DNA of 64,000 nt from Nitrosomonas communis (GCF_001007935.1 NZ_CP011451.1:2604001-2668000), one strand, 5' to 3'; positions 8,451-16,967 are shown, counted from the first letter of the stretch. The notes: generated by a model not told the origin, from the sequence alone. Program-made: numbers and translations.

Positions 8451-8846
8451 TTATTCCACCGTATCCTTATTACTATCAAATAAAACTACTCTACTTTTTG
8501 CATCAAGATTTCTTTGCTTTATGCCCAAATAAATAGCGCAATGCATTACCTCATCTGGGCTTGTGTATGCTGGAAAATCTTCTTTTTTACAATATGTCCA
8601 TATGGTTCCGTACGAACTCTGAAATGAAGTTGTCCAATAATTGGCATAACCTCTTGGGTAAATATACATAGCGAAGTTCATTTTTTCTCTGAAATCCACA
8701 TGAAGCGCATGATCTAACATCTCAAGGACTTGGGAAGCGTTAAAGCCCAAATAAGGAGTGACTAATGTTCCATTCTCAAAAACAACCCAATCTTCTAATA
8801 ATCCTAACTTGTTAATAAATTCTTTCCAAAACTCAAGGTGATCCAT
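8451..8846 (-). CDS. Hypothetical protein, 131 aa, tandem paralogue 2
   Basis: It is the sister of the downstream 163-residue protein. It begins MDHLEFWKEFINKL, followed by WVVFENGTLVTP, and ends with LDAKSRVVLFDSN. The middle is rich in aromatic residues (YIYPRGYANYWTTSF). It is cytosolic by appearance. The stop codon abuts the ATG of the next gene. Function is unknown. Membership in a phage-type operon suggests a small accessory or anti-host protein, but this is only inference from position. Confidence 0.7.
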   Translation of the reverse strand: MDHLEFWKEFINKLGLLEDWVVFENGTLVTPYLGFNASQVLEMLDHALHVDFREKMNFAMYIYPRGYANYWTTSFQSSYGTIWTYCKKEDFPAYTSPDEVMHCAIYLGIKQRNLDAKSRVVLFDSNKDTVE

Positions 8847-8866
8847 TAATTTCCCTATTTTTGTTT

Positions 8867-9058
8867 TTAGTTTTTATCGAATGTGTGATAACCAATGAAG
8901 TTTTTACACCCGCTTAACGTCAGAGCAGGCTTGATATAAACCTGCCTCGGGTTAGCGTTGGGATCCCTTCTTCTGCATCGCTGGCAGAGTGGAGCCTTTA
9001 TTCCTCCGCATTTGTCTATGTAGTGTATGAGTCGATCGTTTGGATCACCTTTTAACAT
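8867..9058 (-). CDS. Small cysteine-rich protein, 63 aa
   Basis: It starts MLKGDPNDRLIHYIDKCGG and contains C-x(6)-C-x2-C-R-R-R-D and a further SGCKNF, a pattern that could bind zinc. The ATG overlaps the downstream in-frame TAA (9052-9054) of the dNMP kinase gene as ATGTTAA, a typical coupled arrangement in compact phage operons. No family is recognised. The overlap supports it being a real gene. Confidence 0.55.
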   Translation of the reverse strand: MLKGDPNDRLIHYIDKCGGIKAPLCQRCRRRDPNANPRQVYIKPALTLSGCKNFIGYHTFDKN

Positions 9059-9639
9059 TTAACTACTTCCAGGGCATCATCAATAGCGATCGTCAAATCC
9101 TCTAAGCTGCCATCGTTGTGAATAATCAAGTCAATGTATTTCGGGTCCAGACCTTTCTTAGATTCGTGCGGAGATTCCACTTTGAAGGGGTTGTTCTACC
9201 TTTTTACTTGCCAGATAGTGCCGCCATTCTTTTTGATCATTTGAGCTTCATCCTCAAACCGAACATCAGAAACAACGATATCAAGAAGAGATTGTGTTTT
9301 TAGTTTTAAGTAAGTCTTTATTTTTAACTCAGTAGGTTTAACAGATGTATCAGGGTCAATTGATCGAGCCCAGTCACTAAATGAGAACATAACTTCTCTT
9401 GGTGTGGATTCACCTAGTAATTTGCTAGGCTTATCTTTTAGCTTTCTATCATAGAAAAGATTGAAATATATTTCATAATCAGGATGACCGTTTACAATAT
9501 CAAGTGACAGCAATATTCTTCTGACAAACTCAGTTTTAAACATAATCTCTTTATAACCATATTTGTCAGAGAGAAGCCGCCCCACCTGACTCTTGCCTGA
9601 TCCAATTGCCCCAGCTAGGCCGATTAATTTAAAAGGCAT
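9052..9639 (-). pseudogene. Phage-type deoxynucleoside monophosphate kinase with internal amber codon
   Basis: The P-loop GAIGSGKS lies at residues 10-17. The conserved VVSDVRFEDEAQMIKKNGG near residue 125 is typical of phage dNMP kinases (T4 gp1-like), which phosphorylate dNMPs for DNA synthesis. The frame hits TAG at 9196-9198 after WQVKR but stays open past it. It continues with NNPFKVESPHESKKGLDPKY and NDGSLEDL, the expected family C-terminus (the HES...GLD block), to TAA 9052-9054. The full product would be about 195 residues. The TAG is therefore either a nonsense mutation or a suppressed codon. The ATG at 9639 follows the upstream gene by 15 bases. Confidence 0.78.
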
Positions 9640-9654
9640 GCTTCCTTTTCTATC

Positions 9655-10188
9655 CTATTCAGAGTACATCGTAGTTTCGTCACCTGTTGCGCGCCAATCA
9701 AGTTCATTGTCGCTCAGTCTTCTACGCATCATCACCTCTGTCTCGGGAACAACATACAGCACTCTACATATTCGCGAATAAACTGAGAACCACCAGTTAC
9801 GTATTCTCATATCAGGATGCTGGTAACCAAGCACCTCTGCAGCATGCATGAAGTGAGTTAAGTAATGGTGTGGTAACTCGTCCTTGGCTTTAAGAAAGGC
9901 ATCTATTTTTGGTTTCATGGCTGTTTCCCAATCAAGAGCAAAACGACCATCATAATCTTGCATATTGCATGATGGCCCGGTAAATGATCCGCCTCCGAGT
10001 TGACAAGGGCTGTTAAAAACCTTTCCATCAAAAGCAGATACAAGCACACATCTGCGAAACCATCTAATCATAGCCCGACATGCTTGACACTTGGATATAC
10101 CATCTGGACCACGTATAGCACTTAACAATACTGATTGTTGCATCAGAGGTAACTCAGACACCCAATCTTGCACTGTACTTTTACTCAT
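9655..10188 (-). CDS. Conserved phage-type hypothetical protein, 177 aa
   Basis: It starts MSKSTVQDWVSELPLMQQSV and continues LLSAIRGPDGISK, then a WFRRCVLVSAF block, GGGSFTGPS, and a helical C-terminus with PHHYLTHFMHAAEVLGYQHPD and DWRATG. This layout is familiar from conserved hypothetical proteins of tailed phages and prophages, but no function is known to me. It is the first gene of the minus-strand block. AGGAGTG precedes the ATG, and a TTGACA hexamer and a palindrome lie upstream. It appears intact. Confidence 0.75.
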   Translation of the reverse strand: MSKSTVQDWVSELPLMQQSVLLSAIRGPDGISKCQACRAMIRWFRRCVLVSAFDGKVFNSPCQLGGGSFTGPSCNMQDYDGRFALDWETAMKPKIDAFLKAKDELPHHYLTHFMHAAEVLGYQHPDMRIRNWWFSVYSRICRVLYVVPETEVMMRRRLSDNELDWRATGDETTMYSE

Positions 10189-10552
10189 TATTCACTCCTT
10201 TATAATTTAGTTTGCACAATTTGTTGCAAACAAAACTTATAAATGTTGTTTTATTGTCAACCTAATCGCTAAAGATCTCTGTTTTTGCCAACTGAATTAA
10301 TAGTCAAACACCAGAAGAAATGGAATTTTAAAAATTTTATTCATAAATTATCAAACCAGACTCTAAGCTGTAAAATCCGTTACTTTTAATAAATATCGTC
10401 TTTATCCATTTAAATATTTACCTTAATATGCAAAATTCCAGCTATACACAACATAACTTCAACTACAACCAGCGCACGAAACAGACTCTTTCCAAGACAT
10501 TCTTTTTTTATCCTTACCATTAAATTAAACATCAGCAAAAAGCTCTTCAGTT
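10189..10552. other. Intergenic region between phage-type block and truncated GIDE gene
   Basis: This 364-bp AT-rich stretch holds the promoter/operator candidate at 10210-10260. The rest (10270-10528) has stops in all frames of useful length. It does not encode the missing first half of the neighbouring GIDE-domain gene. A 32-codon ATG frame (from about 10429) reads as low-complexity Asn/Tyr/Gln sequence and is not convincing. Confidence 0.5.
10210..10260 (-). promoter_or_regulatory. Putative promoter/operator of the phage-type block
   Basis: On the minus strand a perfect TTGACA occurs at 10255-10260 and a TATAAG at 10236-10241. The spacing of 13 bases is too short for a standard sigma-70 promoter. 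Downstream, GTTTGCA (10210-10216) and TGCAAAC (10225-10231) form a perfect 7-bp inverted repeat with an 8-base centre, which looks like a repressor operator. It ends about 20 bases before the first start codon. Confidence 0.4.
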
Positions 10553-11173
10553 TTGTTCAATGATCAAAATGTAAGTAATCAACAATTTATGTTGAGCGAT
10601 GGAACGAATAGTTGTCTTGTTGATCCAGATGGCGCAAAAATTCAGAGTGATATAAAACTAGTTTGGTATGGGAGCACTGAATGGCCAACTACGACCAAAA
10701 TTCTGGAAAGTCAATCTATATTGAATATAGCCTCCAAGCATTATCGCTACCAGGAAAGACTCATATTACCCCGCCAATCACTTTATATTATCGGACAATT
10801 TAGAACCCTATCCTCTCATACCAATCAATCAGTTAGACAAGTGATGCTTGATCTCATTGATAATTGGAAAAAAGATAAGCTGCAACTATTGACGCGTTTC
10901 GATACCAATAAAGATGGTGAAATTGATCAGGAAGAGTGGGAATCAGCACGTCTGGCAGCACAATTACAAGCTCAACAAATTTACCTTGAGCGACCAGTGG
11001 AACAAGCTGTCAGCATTATTACAAAACCAGATATCTCACAGCGACCTTTTATCATATCTGTTTATCCCCAGAAGCGACTGATCAAAAAATATCGCCAAAT
11101 TGCTTTTTCTGCTTTCACTCTTTGTCTGGTCTTAATGGGCTACATTGTCTGGTTAATGCAGACATACCATTGA
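10529..11173 (+). pseudogene. 5'-truncated GIDE-domain (MULAN-like) membrane protein with EF-hand
   Basis: The open frame begins after a TAA at 10526-10528, and its first possible start is TTG at 10553. It encodes the C-terminal part of a GIDE-domain protein: MLSDGTNSCLVDPDGAKI, WYGS, then YRYQERLILPRQSLYIIGQF. An EF-hand-like loop DTNKDGEIDQEE (residues 117-128) and a membrane helix near 184-202 follow. Bacterial relatives usually carry a further N-terminal membrane helix and a P-x-x-W-Y-R-Y-type segment, which is absent here. The truncation coincides with the edge of the phage-type block. A functional short form starting at TTG cannot be excluded. Confidence 0.65.
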
Positions 11174-11311
11174 CATACAATACGCATTAACTAGTCTTTT
11201 AAACCTTTAGCAATCCTATACAGTTGTGATTTTGTTTTAGAAATGTTAATTTAAAAATAAGGTATCGATAAAATTATCATCAAATATTGAGTTATGGGGT
11301 GATTATCATTT

Positions 11312-11839
11312 ATGAAAATACCAAGACTGATCAATAGCTTTTATATTCTTATTCTGTTGAGTTTAATGCTATTTTTATTCGGGTTGATTGCCTTTCTATC
11401 TCCAGCTAGGGATAAGTTTGTTTATGGCTATATCGAGCCTGTTGTCCTCTACCCTGATGAAATTCCATTAGCTGCTAAATTAGATACAGGCGCTGTGACC
11501 TCTTCGCTTTCTGCAAAAGAGATTTATATATACAAAAAAAATGGTAAAGACTATGTGAGATTTAAGGTTTCTCATCCCGATATCAAGGAAACACCAGAAT
11601 ATGATTTACCCGTTACGCGAATTGTCAAGATCAAGAATCGTGCAAACAAGGAAATATCGAAAAAATATAATTCACGCCCAGTGGTAAAAATTCCTATCTA
11701 TTTTGATGGAAAACTTTACAATATCATGGTCAATCTTATTGATCGTTCCCATTTCTCAACACCGATGCTGTTAGGTAGAGAAGCACTGGATAAGATAAAT
11801 GCTATTGTCGATAGCACAGCCATAAACACTATTCGATGA
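11312..11839 (+). CDS. Membrane-anchored retropepsin-like protease homologue (ATP-dependent zinc protease family)
   Basis: The 175-residue protein has an N-terminal signal anchor (about residues 8-29) and then the Zn_protease/RimK-associated domain, an aspartic-protease-like fold. The Asp58-Thr-Gly motif is in AKLDTGAVTSSLSA, and TPMLLGREAL forms the C-terminal flap region. Family members are annotated as putative ATP-dependent zinc proteases although the fold is retropepsin-like. The orientation predicts a periplasmic domain. It has its own upstream region and no clear operon partner. Confidence 0.8.
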   Translation: MKIPRLINSFYILILLSLMLFLFGLIAFLSPARDKFVYGYIEPVVLYPDEIPLAAKLDTGAVTSSLSAKEIYIYKKNGKDYVRFKVSHPDIKETPEYDLPVTRIVKIKNRANKEISKKYNSRPVVKIPIYFDGKLYNIMVNLIDRSHFSTPMLLGREALDKINAIVDSTAINTIR

Positions 11840-12227
11840 TATTGAGTAAAACAGGCTACTCAACTTTTCAGCGTTTTTTATGCCGTATTTCACAGCACTT
11901 CTGGTCCCTCCTACAGGGCTATTTTCTCAGGCCGTATTGCACTGGATGAAAATGTTTAATCGTGCTGCTGGAGTATGAAGAAACTGTCGGCAGTTTTATC
12001 TCTTTAAGAAATAGATAAATGATGGTGAGCGACGAACCTGATAACATTCTACATGATAGGTCGAATTCCAATGCTGTTGCTGTGTTTGGTCAAGCTGCCA
12101 AATATTCTAATGATCCGAGCAGAGGAGAATCGGATGTGTTGATAGTCGTTAATTTACCTATTTATTTACTGTAAACAATTGTAGCATTTCTTCCAAGTTA
12201 CGCTCATGCATGTACCACTAATTGTCT
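11840..12227. other. Gap after the protease homologue
   Basis: The first 180 bases show no gene. The second half holds the 51-codon frame described separately (12019-12174). No strong terminator or promoter was found. Confidence 0.4.
12019..12174 (+). CDS. Small frame resembling a nucleotidyltransferase (MNT) fragment
   Basis: The frame starts ATGATGGTG and encodes 51 residues. The stretch AVAVFGQAAKY followed by SRGESDVLIVV resembles the core pattern of minimal nucleotidyltransferases (vxLFGSxARGxxxxxSDIDLLV). The Ser after Gly is replaced by Gln, and only one acidic residue of the D-x-D pair remains (SDVL). It is far shorter than a working domain (about 100 residues) and no HEPN partner is nearby, so it is probably a relic. 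It could also be chance similarity. Confidence 0.3.
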   Translation: MMVSDEPDNILHDRSNSNAVAVFGQAAKYSNDPSRGESDVLIVVNLPIYLL

Positions 12228-13511
12228 ATGAGAATTGCGATAATCGGCGCAGGCTGTTCAGGCCTTACCACCATAAAAAATTTGGTTGAAGCTGGCCTGG
12301 AAGACATTAATTGCTTCGAGAAAAACGACCAGATTGGTGGCAATTGGGTTTTTACGGCCAACGAGAGTCATAGCAGTATTTGCGAAACAACGCATATTAT
12401 CTCTAGCAAATCAATGTCGCAGTTCAGCGACTTCCCCATGCCCGATGATTATCCTGATTATCCAAGTCATCAGCAAATACTGGCATATTTTCAAGCTTAT
12501 ACCAAGCATTTTCAACTGGAGAAATATATTCGGTTTAATACTGCGGTGCTACATGTAGAAAAAATCGAAAAAGAAGGCTGGCGACTGTTTCTGAGCGATG
12601 GTACCTGGACAGATTTTGATTATCTATTGATCGCCAATGGCCACCATTCGGCACCACGTCACCCTGCTTGGAAAAATGACTTTACGGGAGAATATCAGCA
12701 TAGCCATGATTACAAGTCTAATCAGGGGTTCGAAGGCAAACAAGTATTGGTAGTGGGTGCGGGCAATTCTGGCTGTGATTGTGCTGTTGAAACCAGCCGT
12801 GTTGCTGCGCGAGTGGATATCAGTCTCCGTTCTCCGCAGTATATTATTCCTAAGTTTGTTATGGGGCAGCCTACCGATGCTTTCGCTGCTTCGCTTCAAT
12901 GGTTGCCCCAAAATATCCGTGATAAGTTACAGAAGATTTCTCTACGTCTCCAGATTGGACGCTACCGTGATTACCAATTACCCGAGCCAGATTTTCTACC
13001 AACCAGAGCTCACCCCACCATCAACTCTGAATTATTAGACAAAATACGGCATGGAAAAGTATATCCTCGTCAGGGGGTCAAAGAAATTTCAGGCCAAACC
13101 GTATTTTTTGAGGATGGTTCTGCTGCTGGATACGACGTTATTATCGCTGCCACAGGTTATAAGATTAGCTTCCCTTTTTTTGATCCCTCTTTCATTAACT
13201 GGGAAGATGTCATCCGTATTCCGCTTTATCTTCGCATGTTTCATCCAGAGCACTCCACTCTGATTTTTATCGGATTGATACAGCCTCAAGGGTGTATCTG
13301 GCCGCTTGCTGAGATCCAGGCCAGGCTGGCTGCCCGACTGATTGCTAACAAAATACAACTTCCAATTAACTGGCGTGCACAAGCATCCATTGAAGGTAAA
13401 TGTTTAGAACAACAATTTATCCGACATCCGCGCCATTCCATTGAAGTGCATTATTTCCCGTATTTAAAGCAATTAAACCGAGTACTCCACTCCGGCTATA
13501 GCCGAGAGTAG
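12228..13511 (+). CDS. Flavin-containing monooxygenase (FMO-like)
   Basis: The 427-residue class B flavoprotein monooxygenase has an FAD-binding GAGCSG near residues 7-12. The FMO fingerprint is FTGEYQHSHDYK (pattern FxGxxxHxxxY), the second Rossmann motif is GAGNSGCD for NADPH, and ATGY sits near the C-terminal third. Such enzymes oxygenate nucleophilic N or S atoms; the substrate is unknown. A TTG lies 6 bases upstream in frame, but the ATG at 12228 is the more likely start. The ribosome-binding site is weak for either. It is convergent with hemW, only 14 bases apart. Confidence 0.88.
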   Translation: MRIAIIGAGCSGLTTIKNLVEAGLEDINCFEKNDQIGGNWVFTANESHSSICETTHIISSKSMSQFSDFPMPDDYPDYPSHQQILAYFQAYTKHFQLEKYIRFNTAVLHVEKIEKEGWRLFLSDGTWTDFDYLLIANGHHSAPRHPAWKNDFTGEYQHSHDYKSNQGFEGKQVLVVGAGNSGCDCAVETSRVAARVDISLRSPQYIIPKFVMGQPTDAFAASLQWLPQNIRDKLQKISLRLQIGRYRDYQLPEPDFLPTRAHPTINSELLDKIRHGKVYPRQGVKEISGQTVFFEDGSAAGYDVIIAATGYKISFPFFDPSFINWEDVIRIPLYLRMFHPEHSTLIFIGLIQPQGCIWPLAEIQARLAARLIANKIQLPINWRAQASIEGKCLEQQFIRHPRHSIEVHYFPYLKQLNRVLHSGYSRE

Positions 13512-13525
13512 CTTGGTTGTGGTTT

Positions 13526-14749
13526 CTATTCTTTACACTTTAAAAAAATCTGCAGTAAATCATTTAAAAAACGTCTACCCGTTAACGTTGGCATGATGCG
13601 ATGATGATCCCAGCTGATCAAATTACGCTGCTCTGCTTCTTCCAGTTGTTGTTGAATAGTGGTAATAGGCATGCCCGTTCGCGCCTGCAAGCTATCGACC
13701 TGAAAGCCACTGGTTAAACGAAGTGCATTCATCATGAATTCAAATACACGGTCTTCCGCCTGAATTTCGTGTTCAGATTGTACCGGATCACCCAAGGCGC
13801 TGTCTCTCGTTAAGATCTTTGCAAGATACTGCTTGGGTTGCTTATATCGCATTTGTCGTATTATCTTATGTTGGAAGCTGATTTTACTGTGCGCCCCCGC
13901 ACCGATCCCCAAATAATCGCCAAATTGCCAGTAATTCAAATTGTGACGTGATTGATAATTAGGCTTGGCGAATGCCGAAATCTCGTAGTTGGCATAACCC
14001 CAACTGGATACTGTCTGCTCAATCATCAATTGCATCTCAGCAGCGAGATCATCATCTGGCACCGAAGGCGGAAAGCGATAAAATAGGGTATTCGGCTCCA
14101 AGGTCAGATGATAAGCTGAAATGTGCGGAACCCCTGAGGCACATGCAAGCGCAATATCATGACTGGCTTCTTCCAGGGTTTGATCTGGTAATGCGTACAT
14201 CAGATCTAGGTTCACGTTATCAAAATTTTTTAATGCAATTTCGATTGCATGATGCGCTTCCTTATCATCATGTATTCGCCCCAATGCTTGCAAATGTCTG
14301 GGATTGAAGCTTTGAATACCGATAGACAGGCGATCGATTCCCGCAGCATGGAAATCTGCAAACTTTTGGGCCTCGAATGTGCCAGGGTTGGCTTCCAGCG
14401 TAATTTCAGCAGAAAGCTCTAATGGCAAAAGCATTCTGACATGGGTAAGCAGTTTGTCCACTGCTTGAGCACTTAACAAACTAGGCGTTCCACCCCCCAG
14501 GAACACGCTAGTGACAGGTCGTCCCCAGATTTGAGGTAACGCCATTTCCAAATCACGGATAAGCGCCGAGACATACTCATCTTCCGGCAATGAACTCCCC
14601 TTTTTACCAATTTCATGCGAATTAAAATCACAATACGGGCATTTTTTTACGCACCATGGTATGTGAATATAAAGACTCAACGGCGGTAAAGCTGACAGCT
14701 TGGGCGAGTGCGTACTAAATATAGATGAAACGGAAATAGCCGTTGCCAT
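13526..14749 (-). CDS. hemW: HemW-like radical SAM protein (haem chaperone)
   Basis: The 407-residue radical SAM protein has the cluster motif C33-x3-C37-x2-C40 in PWCVKKCPYCDFN, then the GGGTPS SAM-binding region and a HemN C-terminal domain. The family was once annotated as oxygen-independent coproporphyrinogen III oxidase, but the short type next to rdgB is HemW, which binds haem and delivers it to respiratory proteins. ATG 14749 is preferred to an in-frame TTG six bases upstream. It is the last gene of rph-rdgB-hemW. Confidence 0.9.
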   Translation of the reverse strand: MATAISVSSIFSTHSPKLSALPPLSLYIHIPWCVKKCPYCDFNSHEIGKKGSSLPEDEYVSALIRDLEMALPQIWGRPVTSVFLGGGTPSLLSAQAVDKLLTHVRMLLPLELSAEITLEANPGTFEAQKFADFHAAGIDRLSIGIQSFNPRHLQALGRIHDDKEAHHAIEIALKNFDNVNLDLMYALPDQTLEEASHDIALACASGVPHISAYHLTLEPNTLFYRFPPSVPDDDLAAEMQLMIEQTVSSWGYANYEISAFAKPNYQSRHNLNYWQFGDYLGIGAGAHSKISFQHKIIRQMRYKQPKQYLAKILTRDSALGDPVQSEHEIQAEDRVFEFMMNALRLTSGFQVDSLQARTGMPITTIQQQLEEAEQRNLISWDHHRIMPTLTGRRFLNDLLQIFLKCKE

Positions 14750-14784
14750 GATCAATCACATACCTATTTTCGATAAAAAAATAA

Positions 14785-15377
14785 TCAGCGTTTAGTAGTC
14801 GCAAGAAACTCGCTTAACTTCTTGAGTGCTTTTCCACGATGACTGATCTGGTTTTTTTGCTCCATTGGAAGCTGTGCCGCAGTCTTATTCAATTCAGGTA
14901 AGAAAAAATACGGATCATATCCAAACCCCTCTGTCCCCGAGGTTCCAGCACGATCTCACCATGCCAGCTACCATCAACAATAATGGGCTGTGGATCGTTA
15001 GCGTGCCTTACCAACACGATAATACAGTAGTAATAGGCACTGCGATCAGATTGATTTCTCAAGATACCAATTAGTTTCTGGTTGTTACGCTCGTCTGACT
15101 TAGGCTCCCCTGCATAGCGGGCAGAAAAGACACCGGGCGCACCGCCCAGAATATTAACACAAATACCAGAATCATCGGCAAGCGCAGGTAAACCAGTCAC
15201 TCGGCTAGCGTGACGTGCTTTGGCAAGCGCATTCTCAACAAAAGTGCCATAAGGCTCTTCGATTTCAGTTACTGCCAAATTTGATTGCGCTATGGCCTCG
15301 ATTCCAAGTGGTGCTAGTAATTGTTGTATTTCTCTCAACTTGCCTGAGTTACTACTTGCAATGATAAGCTCTTGCAT
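14785..15377 (-). pseudogene. rdgB: RdgB/HAM1 non-canonical purine NTP pyrophosphatase, 1-nt frameshift
   Basis: The protein matches RdgB, which hydrolyses dITP, XTP and related NTPs to monophosphates. The N-terminus has SSNSGKLREI (substrate loop), the middle EEPYGTFVENALAKA and LADDSGI. After EPRG the frame runs through [14 protein letters not shown] to an early stop (14889). The expected continuation [17 protein letters not shown], with [12 protein letters not shown] near the end, is present in another phase and ends at TGA 14785-14787. One more G in the GGGG run near 14930 would restore a normal protein of 197 residues. A homopolymer sequencing error is at least as likely as a true mutation. 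Confidence 0.88.
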
Positions 15378-15380
15378 GTA

Positions 15381-16106
15381 TTAATAATCTGCTGCGAGTG
15401 CTTTTTTTTGCAAGGCAATCAGCTCTTGTATTCCCTGCTGAGCCAAATCTAACATTGCATCCATCTCTTTCCGGGTAAATGCTGCACCTTCGGCGGTTCC
15501 TTGTATTTCCACCAAACCAAGACTTCCTGTCATTACAACATTCATATCAGTATCGCAAGTAGAATCTTCAGAATAATCCAGATCCATCAAAGGTGAACCA
15601 TCATGTATGCCCACTGAAATAGCTGCAACATGATCCCGTATTGGATTACTCACGATCAAGCGCTGTGTCAGCAGAGATTCGATTGCATCGTATAATGCGA
15701 CAAATGCACCCGTAATACTTGCCGTCCTGGTTCCTCCATCCGCCTGGATGACATCACAATCAATCTGAATAGTTAGTTCTCCTAAAGTTTCCAAATTAAT
15801 GATTGAGCGTAATGCTCGTCCTATTAAGCGTTGAATTTCCATGGTGCGCCCGGACTGTTTTCCTTTTGCAGCCTCTCTCTGCATGCGCTCATTCGTTGAG
15901 CAGGGTAACATACCATACTCAGCAGTTAACCATCCCTGCCCTGTTCCCTTAAGAAAGGGAGGCACTTTGTCGGCTACACTTGCCGTACATATAACTCTGG
16001 TATCACCAAATTCAATGAGAACGGCTCCTTCAGCATACTTGGTATAACGACGTGTAATCCTGACTGGGCGAATTTGGCTAGCAGCGCGATTGTTATGACG
16101 GAACAT
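15381..16106 (-). CDS. rph: Ribonuclease PH
   Basis: The 241-residue protein (238 in E. coli) is a phosphorolytic 3'-5' exoribonuclease that trims the 3' ends of tRNA precursors. The N-terminal [32 protein letters not shown] and the phosphate-site region [16 protein letters not shown] are present. The core [18 protein letters not shown] and the C-terminal [17 protein letters not shown] are also present. It is the first gene of a minus-strand operon, with rdgB starting 3 bases after its stop. It appears intact. Confidence 0.97.
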   Translation of the reverse strand: MFRHNNRAASQIRPVRITRRYTKYAEGAVLIEFGDTRVICTASVADKVPPFLKGTGQGWLTAEYGMLPCSTNERMQREAAKGKQSGRTMEIQRLIGRALRSIINLETLGELTIQIDCDVIQADGGTRTASITGAFVALYDAIESLLTQRLIVSNPIRDHVAAISVGIHDGSPLMDLDYSEDSTCDTDMNVVMTGSLGLVEIQGTAEGAAFTRKEMDAMLDLAQQGIQELIALQKKALAADY

Positions 16107-16157
16107 TATTGGAATCCGTTATCAAAAATTTTCATCTAAAATATTAGAGCAAGATAT

Positions 16158-16967
16158 TCAGGTAACAAAACGATAAGAAGTCGGTTTCGGCGGAGAACCT
16201 GTTGATACTGTTAATATTTCATAACCATTCTCAGTAACTAATACTGTATGTTCCCATTGGGCTGATAAGCTGCGATCTTTCGTTATCACCGTCCACCCAT
16301 CTGGTAGCGCGCGAATAGCAGCTTTCCCCGCATTGATCATAGGTTCAACGGTAAAAATCATACCGGCCTTAAGCATCAAACCTGCACCGCGATGCCCATA
16401 ATGAAGAACCTGGGGATCTTCATGGAATTTTGCACCAATACCATGACCACAAAATTCTCTTACTACGCTATAACCTGCACCTTCAGCCATGCGTTGAATG
16501 GCATAGCCAATATCACCTAAATGTTTACCAGGCCTGATTTCTTCTATTCCTCGCCACATCGATTCAAAAGTTACCTCACATAAGCGCTTTGCCTGTATCG
16601 ACGGCTGCCCAACATAATACATGCGACTGGTATCCCCATGATATCCATTATAGATTACCGTCACATCAATATTGACGATATCTCCCTCTTTCAATTTTTT
16701 ATCTCCTGGAATGCCATGACAGACCTGGTGGTTAATTGAAGTACAGATTGATTTTGGAAAAGGGCTGTATCCAGGGGGAGCATAATTAAGGGGTGCAGGT
16801 GTAGTTTTTTGGACATTAACCATGTAGTCATGGCAAAGCTTATCAAGTTCGCCAGTTGTCCTTCCTCTCACAACATAAGGGGTAATATAATCAAGAACCT
16901 CGGACGCCAATCTACCGGCTATCCGCATTTTTTCAATTTCCTCAGGGGTTTTTATCTGGACCGTCAC
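16158..16967 (-). CDS. map: Methionine aminopeptidase, type I
   Basis: It removes the initiator methionine from nascent proteins. Metal ligands are visible: the two Asp residues in NIDVTVIYNGYHGDTSRMY, His in FCGHGIG, and Glu in FTVEPMI and WEHTVLV. GTG at 16967 gives a protein beginning V-T-V-Q-IKTPEEIEKM that aligns with other family members, so I chose it. A TTG at 16979 in the same frame with AGGTGG upstream is the alternative. The C-terminus is close to the family length. It is not coupled to rph and lies alone. Confidence 0.95.
   Translation of the reverse strand: MTVQIKTPEEIEKMRIAGRLASEVLDYITPYVVRGRTTGELDKLCHDYMVNVQKTTPAPLNYAPPGYSPFPKSICTSINHQVCHGIPGDKKLKEGDIVNIDVTVIYNGYHGDTSRMYYVGQPSIQAKRLCEVTFESMWRGIEEIRPGKHLGDIGYAIQRMAEGAGYSVVREFCGHGIGAKFHEDPQVLHYGHRGAGLMLKAGMIFTVEPMINAGKAAIRALPDGWTVITKDRSLSAQWEHTVLVTENGYEILTVSTGSPPKPTSYRFVT

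Noticed and set aside
4758-10188. Intact prophage
   Set aside because: No integrase, terminase, capsid, tail or lysis gene is present, and several block members are broken.
13089-13382. Minus-strand frame inside the monooxygenase gene
   Set aside because: It is antisense to the FMO C-terminal region and shows no recognisable protein features.
14865-15074. Plus-strand frame inside rdgB
   Set aside because: It is antisense to the conserved rdgB and hemW-side sequence and owes its length to base composition.
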